A stretch of DNA of 21,995 nt from Candidatus Uhrbacteria bacterium. Its GTDB lineage: Bacteria; Patescibacteriota; Patescibacteriia; UBA9934; GWF2-40-263. The notes beneath the pieces were generated by a model, which did not search any database, was not told the DNA's origin, and was given only the letters and a program-made list of their open reading frames with translations. A program made the position numbers and the translations under genes. The DNA is taken from the NCBI GenBank assembly GCA_016208545.1, contig JACQXU010000001.1, positions 21,993-43,987 on the forward strand, given 5' to 3'. This document shows, piece by piece, positions 11,585 through 17,540 of the stretch; the first letter of the stretch is position 1; the number at the start of each line of letters is the position of its first letter.

Positions 11585-11647
11585 GGTATAGATATCACAC
11601 CATAGTTGACTTATTCTTCAAATGAATTATAGTGATTTCTCATTCAT

Positions 11648-11710
11648 GCGGTAGCCGCAGGCTTTATCCTTCGTGCACTACAAGCGCAGACTAAAGCCCG
11701 CGGCTACCAC
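11648..11710. repeat. REP-like palindromic element
   Basis: GGTAGCCGCAGGCTTTA (11650-11666) and the complement of TAAAGCCCGCGGCTACC (11692-11708) match at 16 of 17 positions around a 25-base loop. High G+C arms in a mostly A+T-rich gap, outside any gene, resemble REP sequences mobilised by RAYT (TnpA_REP) transposases. The rest of the gap (11585-11753) shows only a weak similarity at 11588-11606 to the ends of the 7886 element. Confidence 0.65.
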
Positions 11711-11753
11711 TTTTCCAGTTATCCCAAAATGGATTTGAAGAAAGGGATTGAAG

Positions 11754-12194
11754 ATGGGTGAGAAGTCCGTATGTCCGTCATTTCCAGATCTTTTGCAATA
11801 TGCGGCAAAGTCTGACATTACAGAAGAGCTTCGTCTTCAGATCGTACGCCATCTTGGAGTGTGTGATTCCTGCAGAGAAAGCCTTGCCGCAATGAACACG
11901 TGGCTCGCCGAGCGCACCGCGGAAGCTCGGCGCATATTTGACTTGCCGTTTGATCAGCTTGAAACAGAGCTGGATCGGATGATTAAAGAAGACGATGCAA
12001 CAGGTTCGACCGCTTTGGTCGATAGGCTCATTGAAGAGGTCGAAAGCAGACGAGGAAACTTCTTCATTACACTCCGATTGCTTGATCGCGCGGCCGTGCA
12101 AGCTCCCGGAGTCGCAAGACCGAATGCGGCTGACTTTCTTCGATCATTCTTTGAAAGAATGAGACGTACGGGTCTTCTCTTTCGCGAGGTCTAA
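11754..12194 (+). CDS. Zinc-finger anti-sigma-like soluble protein, hypothetical
   Basis: The 146-residue protein opens with CPSFPDLLQYAAK and then RLQIVRHLGVCDSCRESL. The H-x3-C-x2-C core plus a preceding helix is the pattern of zinc-binding anti-sigma (ZAS/zf-HC2-like) domains. No membrane segment follows; the rest is helical and rich in Arg/Glu/Asp. It may hold a sigma factor or another regulator in the cytoplasm, but no sigma gene is adjacent. I chose ATG 11754 because AAAGGG (11741-11746) sits 7 bases upstream, one of the few good Shine-Dalgarno sites here; TTG 11748 would leave no spacing. Codon use (CGC, CGT, GCG, GTC more frequent) looks unlike the neighbours and may signal transfer. 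A terminator follows. Confidence 0.68.
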   Translation: MGEKSVCPSFPDLLQYAAKSDITEELRLQIVRHLGVCDSCRESLAAMNTWLAERTAEARRIFDLPFDQLETELDRMIKEDDATGSTALVDRLIEEVESRRGNFFITLRLLDRAAVQAPGVARPNAADFLRSFFERMRRTGLLFREV

Positions 12195-12198
12195 ACTC

Positions 12199-12228
12199 AT
12201 CTGTCGGAACGAACCGACAGATTTTTTG
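12199..12228 (+). terminator. Rho-independent terminator after the zinc-finger gene
   Basis: ATCTGTCGG (12199-12207) pairs with CCGACAGAT (12214-12222) across AACGAA, followed by TTTTT. Confidence 0.88.
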
Positions 12229-12271
12229 TTGACAAAAGTTCACCCCTGTGAAAAGTTGTCAACAATTTTTT
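12228..12271. repeat. 36-bp imperfect palindrome overlapping the end of cca
   Basis: GTTGACAA and TTGTCAAC form the outer arms and TTCAC/GTGAA the inner arms, separated by a 3-base internal loop; the hairpin ends at 12263 and AATTTTTT follows on the plus strand. It could be a second terminator for rightward transcription or a protein-binding site. The cca stop codon (12259-12261) lies in its right arm. Confidence 0.6.
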
Positions 12272-13578
12272 AAAAGCCACTCTTTTGCCTGTTCGCGCGT
12301 AAAGATTTTTCCATCAAGTTGTTCATCACGCAATAAATCGAGAAGTTCGCGTATTTTTGGACCTACTGATACACCTGCGTTTATTACATCGTTTCCAGAT
12401 AAAAGTGGAGGAATCGGTTCGTCATCTTCAACCTTCCACAGTCCGCGGATTTTTTTTATTCGTTCTGTCGCAGAGTTCAATACGGAAAATTCATTCAATG
12501 CCTGAAGTGCCTGGATAAACAGTTTACCGCGAGCATTCATAAATATAGTTTCAAATTTTGAAGCTCGCATTGTAATAATAGTTTGCGTGTTCAATTTTTC
12601 TTGGATCCGTGCAATTAGCCACAGAACGTCCGTTGGTTCGATTCGTAATTCGCTTTCACGGGGAAGGGAATCAAGTCCAGTGAGCTGGAGCTTCATAGCT
12701 ACATTATTTTTTTCAAGATTTCGAAGCAGAAGCGCAACGACGAGTGTTGCGTTATTTTCCGTTAGCGATTTAATTGGTTTAAGCAAAGCTTCATCTGTTT
12801 CAAAAAACACATCAAGCCCTCCGGTTGAGTTCAAATGAACCAATGCTTGAGATGGATTTCTAGTAAACGCTTTTGCAAGTTCTGATCCGATTGTTTCGCG
12901 CGGTACAATGTATCCGCGTTCGTCAGTTTCATTTATTCGTTCAATTGTTTCACGTACTGATTTCAGAGTTTTTTCTTCAATTGTGAAATTGAGTTCCGCG
13001 GCAAATCTAATTGCACGCAACATTCTAGACAAATCTTCGTTGAAACGATCTTTTGATTTTCCGACAGCTCGAATGATGCGCTGATCCAAATCTTTCATCC
13101 CTTTGAATGGATCAATAAGTTTTCCGTCTCTCATATTGACTGCCATTGCATTGATCGTAAAATCTCGACGCGATAAATCTTTTTTGATCGGAAGTTTTAA
13201 GTCTGATTGAATTTCAAATTCTTTATAACCGCCAAGACTTTGTGGATTCGATTGTTCTGTGCGAGGCAGAGCGATATCAACGAATGAATGTTCATTTAGG
13301 TTTATTCCATTTGGCAGAAATTTATAAACACCAAATGTTTTTCCCACGAAATCAATTCTGCCGCGATCACCAAACCATTTTTCTATTTCTTCTTTATCCA
13401 CAAGTCTGATTACAAAATCAAAATCCATTTTTTTCATTTTGCGTTTTAGTAAAATATCTCTCACAGCGCCGCCGACCAAATAAAGTTCTGCTTTTGGATG
13501 ATCGTTTAAGAATGATTCAACAAAAGAAAGTTCTTCACACGTTTGTAAAAGTTGTGATATTTCCTCCTTTAAATTCAT
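12259..13578 (-). CDS. cca: CCA tRNA nucleotidyltransferase / poly(A) polymerase family
   Basis: The 439-residue protein has the class II CCA-adding enzyme layout: LVGGAVRDILL (34-44), the metal-binding MDFDFVI (D52, D54), DIALPRTE (101-108), RRDFTINAMA (137-146), LIDPFKGMKDL (155-165) and EDLSRMLRAIRFAAEL (181-196), followed by a helical tRNA-binding tail. It adds or repairs the 3' CCA of tRNAs. Both tRNA genes in this window already encode CCA, so repair or quality control may be its main task, though other tRNAs may need it. The ATG is 8 bases after a perfect TATAAT, so the message is near-leaderless. Poly(A) polymerases share these motifs, so strict CCA activity is inferred. Confidence 0.92.
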   Translation of the reverse strand: MNLKEEISQLLQTCEELSFVESFLNDHPKAELYLVGGAVRDILLKRKMKKMDFDFVIRLVDKEEIEKWFGDRGRIDFVGKTFGVYKFLPNGINLNEHSFVDIALPRTEQSNPQSLGGYKEFEIQSDLKLPIKKDLSRRDFTINAMAVNMRDGKLIDPFKGMKDLDQRIIRAVGKSKDRFNEDLSRMLRAIRFAAELNFTIEEKTLKSVRETIERINETDERGYIVPRETIGSELAKAFTRNPSQALVHLNSTGGLDVFFETDEALLKPIKSLTENNATLVVALLLRNLEKNNVAMKLQLTGLDSLPRESELRIEPTDVLWLIARIQEKLNTQTIITMRASKFETIFMNARGKLFIQALQALNEFSVLNSATERIKKIRGLWKVEDDEPIPPLLSGNDVINAGVSVGPKIRELLDLLRDEQLDGKIFTREQAKEWLLKNC

Positions 13579-13586
13579 ATGTGAGA

Positions 13587-13595
13587 ATTATAGCA
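13587..13595 (-). promoter_or_regulatory. Extended -10 promoter of cca
   Basis: On the minus strand TG-C-TATAAT (13595 to 13587). The predicted start point is about 13580, 2 bases before the ATG (13578). No -35 box is needed or visible. Confidence 0.72.
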
Positions 13596-13602
13596 CAATT
13601 TA

Positions 13603-13634
13603 TGGAGTCTTGGAGTCATGGAGTCTTGGAGTAA
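13603..13634. repeat. Four tandem copies of an 8-bp unit
   Basis: TGGAGTCT, TGGAGTCA, TGGAGTCT and TGGAGTAA follow without gaps just upstream of the cca promoter. Confidence 0.8.
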
Positions 13635-13661
13635 TTCGAAATTTTTAATTGTGTATAACTA

Positions 13662-13689
13662 TAGTTGTTTACACTAGTGTAAACAACTA
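13662..13689. repeat. Perfect 28-bp palindrome
   Basis: TAGTTGTTTACACT is followed directly by its exact reverse complement with no spacer. Perfect spacerless symmetry suits a dimeric repressor operator better than an RNA hairpin. The centre contains TTTACAC-TAG, reminiscent of TACAnnTGTA-type or LacI/TetR-type operators, but no regulator gene is adjacent. It lies between divergent cca and the cohesin operon and could control either. Confidence 0.75.
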
Positions 13690-13690
13690 A

Positions 13691-13768
13691 CAGATGTCAG
13701 AGGTCAGATGTCAGAGGTCAGATTCGACTTTTATTTTTTCCGACTTCCGACCTCCGACTTCCAATTTC
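13691..13768. repeat. Heptad tandem repeats in opposing orientation
   Basis: Four GTCAGAG/GTCAGAT heptamers (13696-13723) are followed, after 15 bases, by three TCCGACT/TCCGACC heptamers (13739-13759), which read GTCGGA on the other strand. The two blocks thus share a GTCRGA unit and can pair with each other. Confidence 0.75.
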
Positions 13769-13812
13769 CATTACTTATACACAGTTATTTACTTTTTTGT
13801 ATTTCATTATCT

Positions 13813-13889
13813 TGGTATAATTTGTTTGAAATTTTGAGGCACCCACCTCATCCTAAATTTTAACTTCGGTCTAAAAAATTTTTAATATT
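13813..13889 (+). promoter_or_regulatory. Promoter and structured leader of the cohesin-dockerin operon
   Basis: TG-G-TATAAT (13813-13821) is an extended -10 element with a predicted start near 13828, giving a leader of about 62 bases. The leader holds a hairpin (TGAGG-CACCCA-CCTCA at about 13835-13850) flanked by AAATTTT on both sides. No Shine-Dalgarno precedes the ATG. Unlike most promoters here, this one leaves a real leader. Confidence 0.6.
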
Positions 13890-15345
13890 ATGAAAAAGAT
13901 CGCCGTCATTTCACTCGGTATCATGTTCGCGTTTGCGAACATCGGCATCTTCACAGCACAAGCCGCAGGAGCGGCAACGCTCACCCTGTCTCCGACGAAC
14001 ACATCCGTCAAAACAGGTGACAGTTTTGCGTTGAGTGTGCTTGTGAATCCGAACGGAGAATCGCTAGACACAGCACGTGTTAATTTAAGTTGGGATGCAG
14101 TTAAACTCGAAGCACTTGCTTTCGATCTAGGCAGTTTGTTCCCGAATCTTTCTCCATCTAATTCAATTAGTAACACTGCTGGCACATTGAGTTACGGCGC
14201 ATACAAATTCGGCACAGCAGTAACATCTTCCGGAACTCTTGGAACAGTTACTTTTCGAGCGCTTGCTTCTGGAACAGCAACAGTTTCAGTTTCAAGCGAT
14301 TCAAAACTTATTTCTGACGGCGCAGAAAAGTTAAATACAGGTTCGCTTGGAAAAACAACTGTCACAATAACTGGAACATCGGTTGTGTCTGAAGCGCCTG
14401 CAACTTCAGGTGATACAACTACAACAACCAATACAACGACTCCTACTACAACCACAACCACAACCACCACAACGACTACAACCATAACAGCAAATCCAGA
14501 ACAAGAAGCGCTTAAATACTTCGGCGCTTTAGCCGGTCGTTTGCCATCGTCGTCTGCGGATTGGGCAGCACATAAATGTATTGCATACGACGCTTGTCAG
14601 CCAGCAACACGCGATCTTGATAAAGAAAAACAAGCATTGTCTCTTTACACATCAAAATATAACTCTCTTCCAGCAACAACAATGGAATGGAATGTAATTA
14701 ACGCGATTGCGTACACAGACGTGTTTATTCAATGGCCAAAAGAAGAAGAGGCGGCGCCGGCAGAAGAACCAGCAGAAGAAGTCGGAACAAGCGCTCAAAT
14801 ACTTTGGCGCATTCTACGGTCGAATGCCGTCTTCAAGCGCGGATTGGGAAGCGCTTCACTGTATGGCAGATGGCGGATGTCAGGGAAGTCCGCGCGATAT
14901 TGAAAAAGAGCAAGCCGCACTCGTGATCTTCGGCGCCAAGTACGCTAAAATGCCGTCAACTTCGCTTGAGTGGAATGTGTTGAACACGATTGCGTACAGA
15001 TTATTAGAAACAGAAACTACGACAACGACTACCACAACAGTTGAGACAACAGCGCCAGCAGAAGAAGAAATAACCGCAACAACAGAAACAACGACCACAA
15101 CAACCGAACTAACACTTGAACAGAAAGCGATTGGATGGTTTGGAAAACTATCCGGTCATCTTCCATCAACTGATGCGGAATGGACAGCTGTTCATTATAT
15201 GGTTGATGGTTACACACCAGCCACACAAGATCTCGACGCAGAATCAGCGGCCATCAAACTTTTCTCAACCAAGTTCGGATATCTGCCATCAACTGATCAA
15301 GATTGGAACATTATTGCCGCGATCGCTTATTCAGGTGCCTTTTAA
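13890..15345 (+). pseudogene. Frameshifted secreted cohesin-domain protein with six W/LP repeats
   Basis: Two frames join into one protein of about 484 residues. It has a signal peptide (1-26, ending AQAAG), a cohesin-like domain (about 28-160: TLTLSPTNTSVKTGDSF, NPNGESLDTARVNLSWD, GTLGTVTFRALASGTATV), a Thr-rich linker (about 175-200), then three tandem units of about 70 residues separated by Glu/Ala/Pro- or Thr-rich linkers. Each unit is itself two half-repeats carrying A[LI]xx[FY], [LM]P[SA], [DE]W and often IAY. The frame breaks at 14784-14785 (GTCGGAACAA): dropping one G gives V-EQALKYFGA and makes the length divisible by three. It has no membrane anchor, so it should be released or held by partners. 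It is first in an operon with the dockerin gene (15-bp gap). A single-base sequencing error is as likely as mutation. Confidence 0.8.
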
Positions 15346-15360
15346 TCACAAAGCGCCACT

Positions 15361-16212
15361 ATGAACAGAAAACAATTATTTCCGGTCGCGCTCATGATTA
15401 CGGCGCTTGTGAGTCTTCCATGGACCGCGAGTGCGATCAGCGGCTCGACTTGGACAGTTGATCCTTCCGACGGATTGGATTCAACAAACCACAATGTCAG
15501 TTCCACAAATTACATTTTGCAGGGTTCACTCGACTCAATGGCCGCTCGTACGACTTCAACCAATTATATAGTTGATACCGGAGACGCGATGCGATGGTAT
15601 TGCGGTGATGGATTCATTGATCCAGATGAAAGTTGTGATGGAGACAATAACTTGGGAGGAGCAACGTGTGTTAGCCAAGGATTTGCAAGCGGAACACTCA
15701 CTTGCAGTTCAGCGTGTGCTTATGTAACTAGCGCTTGTGTGTCCGGTGGAGGCGGCGGCGGTGGAGGCGGCGGCGGGGCATCAGTCAGTTCAAAACCTTC
15801 TGCTCCAGCCGTGAACAGCAGTGTTCCAAGCGACTTCGTTTACACTTCAAGCTTGCTCGTTTCAGGAACAAAGGGAACTGATGCGACATCTGTAAAAGTT
15901 AACACTTCAACAACCGGAGTCACTTATCCAACAACAACGACATGGAATGTAACTGTTTCACTCGCATACGGCTTGAACACTTTTAATCTTATTGCGTCAA
16001 ACACAAGCGGTGACTCTCCAACAACAGTTTTCGATGTTTATCGCAGATTGATCGGTGATATTACGCAAGACAACACAGTGAACGATTACGACTTGAGCCG
16101 TTTAGTGAAACTTTGGAGCACAACAGATCGAAACGGCGACTTTAATGAAGATTTAACAGTGAACGATTACGACTTTTCAATGTTAGTAGCTAGATGGGGG
16201 ACTAGTGTATAG
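15361..16212 (+). CDS. Secreted dockerin-domain protein with Cys-rich repeat
   Basis: The 283-residue protein has a signal peptide (1-25, ASA cleavage), a short domain with NHNVSSTNYILQGSLDSMAA, a Cys-rich module (81-127, CGDGFIDPDESCDGD... with six Cys) like the Myxococcus-type disulfide repeat, a run of eleven glycines (129-139), an Ig-like beta domain (about 148-227), and a C-terminal dockerin. The dockerin has two calcium-loop F-hand repeats: GDITQDNTVNDYDLSRLVKLW (232 on, split as GDITQDNTVNDYD / LSRLVKLW) and GDFNEDLTVNDYDFSMLV (259 on). Loop positions 1, 5, 9 and 12 are D, D, N, D in both; only position 3 of the first is T instead of N. Dockerins bind cohesins, and cohesin genes lie on both sides, so this protein probably links them outside the cell. 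No enzymatic domain is visible. Confidence 0.87.
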   Translation: MNRKQLFPVALMITALVSLPWTASAISGSTWTVDPSDGLDSTNHNVSSTNYILQGSLDSMAARTTSTNYIVDTGDAMRWYCGDGFIDPDESCDGDNNLGGATCVSQGFASGTLTCSSACAYVTSACVSGGGGGGGGGGGASVSSKPSAPAVNSSVPSDFVYTSSLLVSGTKGTDATSVKVNTSTTGVTYPTTTTWNVTVSLAYGLNTFNLIASNTSGDSPTTVFDVYRRLIGDITQDNTVNDYDLSRLVKLWSTTDRNGDFNEDLTVNDYDFSMLVARWGTSV

Positions 16213-16214
16213 AT

Positions 16215-17405
16215 ATGAAAAAATTTTTGAGCGGACTGATTGTAATACTGTTTATCTTTCCATTTGTCGCAAGCGCATCTGGTTCTGCAACGATGACGCT
16301 TTCGCCAACGCAAGTCACAGTGGAAGTCGGGGAAACATTTGATCTTTTCATCAATGCAAATCCAAATGGTGAATCGCTCGACACAGTTCGTGCTGTTGTG
16401 TCTTTCACCCAAACACAGCTTAAGGCAGAAGAGGCAGTGCTGACTGGAGCGTTCGACCGAGTCGCGCCGGGAAATTTTGTCAGCAACGATTCCGGCATTG
16501 TTTCCCTGGGCGGATTCACACTTGACGGACCAGTCAAAACATCAACAAAGTTTGGTCGTGTCACATTCCAAGCAACTCAAACTGGAAATGCGACCATTGC
16601 GCTTTCGTCTGATTCAAAAATGATTTCAAATGGCGAAGAAAAAATTGATGTTTCAATTCTTGGCAAAACAACAGTCAAAATTGTTGAAAAGAAACCAACG
16701 AGCGATAGCACACTCATGATTACGAGCGAAACACATTCAGGACCAGAACAGTGGTATCAAAATAATACAGCGACGCTCGATTGGACGCTTTCAAAAGGGC
16801 AAGCGAGCCAGTATCTCTACTTTATTGATCAGAGATCAGACACAAATCCTACGAGTGTTTTGTCGGCTTCGACGACTTCGTTTACCACAGAAACTCTTGA
16901 AGAAGGAATTTGGTACTTTCATCTTAAAGCGTTACTTCAAGACGGAACATCAACACAAACAGTTCACAGAAAAATTCAGATTGATCGAACACCGCCGAAT
17001 CCATTTCAAATCAGCTTTTCAGCAAATCAGATTCTCGAAACAGATTCGCTTCAAATAGTTTTCGCAACTACCGATGAAATTTCCGGAGTCGCTCAATATG
17101 AACTGTCTTTGAATGAATCTCCGTTTCAGATCGTCGGAAGTCCGCTCACAATGAATGAACTATTGAATGGAACATACATCTTCAAAATAAAAGCAGTCGA
17201 TAAAGCAGGTAATGAAATGTACGCTCAAGATGTTGTGAGAAGTTATCCAGCAGGAACAGAAATTCCTTATCAACCAGTTGCAAGTGAACAAAAAGAAGAG
17301 ACGCAAAACAATAGAATTAAGTTGTTGATAACTCTTGCGTTTATAGCACTCGCAGTTTCTGGTATAATTTATCGAAGTAAAATGAAAAAACTTAAACAAA
17401 AATAA
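16215..17405 (+). CDS. Membrane-anchored cohesin-domain protein with Ig/FnIII-like domains
   Basis: The 396-residue protein starts 2 bp after the dockerin gene. It has a signal peptide (1-21), a cohesin-like domain (about 24-157: SATMTLSPTQVTVEVGETF, NPNGESLDTVRAVVSF, KFGRVTFQATQTGNATIAL, SSDSKMISNGEEK) clearly homologous to the first cohesin protein, two beta-sandwich regions (about 165-257 and 258-345; the second with VDKAGNE as in bacterial Ig-like repeats), and a C-terminal membrane helix (about 368-386) ending in a Lys-rich tail. No LPXTG motif, so it is held by the helix. It would present its cohesin on the cell surface. The stretch after it holds hairpins and then the giant gene. The domain call is firm; the natural ligand is inferred. 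Confidence 0.87.
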   Translation: MKKFLSGLIVILFIFPFVASASGSATMTLSPTQVTVEVGETFDLFINANPNGESLDTVRAVVSFTQTQLKAEEAVLTGAFDRVAPGNFVSNDSGIVSLGGFTLDGPVKTSTKFGRVTFQATQTGNATIALSSDSKMISNGEEKIDVSILGKTTVKIVEKKPTSDSTLMITSETHSGPEQWYQNNTATLDWTLSKGQASQYLYFIDQRSDTNPTSVLSASTTSFTTETLEEGIWYFHLKALLQDGTSTQTVHRKIQIDRTPPNPFQISFSANQILETDSLQIVFATTDEISGVAQYELSLNESPFQIVGSPLTMNELLNGTYIFKIKAVDKAGNEMYAQDVVRSYPAGTEIPYQPVASEQKEETQNNRIKLLITLAFIALAVSGIIYRSKMKKLKQK

Positions 17406-17417
17406 TTTTCTCTTTTA

Positions 17418-17499
17418 AATCACCAACTGGAAGAGTCAGTTTGGTGATTCACTGCGTTTGTGAAAAACACTTCACACACGCGGTGAGTCATTAACTCAC
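17418..17499 (+). promoter_or_regulatory. Three stem-loops in the leader of the giant surface-protein gene
   Basis: AATCACCAA...TTGGTGATT with inner CTG/CAG (17418-17449), GTGAA...TTCAC (17460-17475) and GTGAGT...ACTCAC (17483-17499). None is followed by a T run, so they are not ordinary terminators. They may protect or separate the operon mRNA from the giant gene or affect its translation. No clear promoter or ribosome site is seen between 17406 and 17540. Confidence 0.45.
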
Positions 17500-17540
17500 A
17501 CTTTCTTCTAAATAAATTTTACGCATCTAACCGCCAAAAT

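Larger units (their letters stand above)
13650..13783. other. Two DnaA-box-like nonamers in opposite orientation
   Basis: TTATACACA, matching the DnaA-box pattern TTATNCACA, occurs at 13775-13783 on the plus strand and at 13650-13658 on the minus strand. They bracket the 28-bp palindrome and the heptad repeats. DnaA binding is a hypothesis; the same symmetry could reflect the ends of a repeat element. Confidence 0.35.

Noticed and set aside
11588..11640. Third copy of the TA-flanked element
   Set aside because: Only about 13 of 19 end positions match on the left and the right end is too weak.
13691..13768. CRISPR array
   Set aside because: Units are 7 bp, degenerate and without spacers; no cas gene is present.
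13645..13800. Chromosomal replication origin
   Set aside because: Only two DnaA-like boxes and no dnaA, dnaN or other usual origin neighbours; kept only as a curiosity.
14192..14485. Minus-strand ORF beginning with a long valine run
   Set aside because: It is the complement of the ACN (Thr) linker of the cohesin protein.
13890..17405. A true cellulosome operon
   Set aside because: No glycoside hydrolase, carbohydrate-binding module or scaffoldin with multiple cohesins is visible; only one cohesin per protein.
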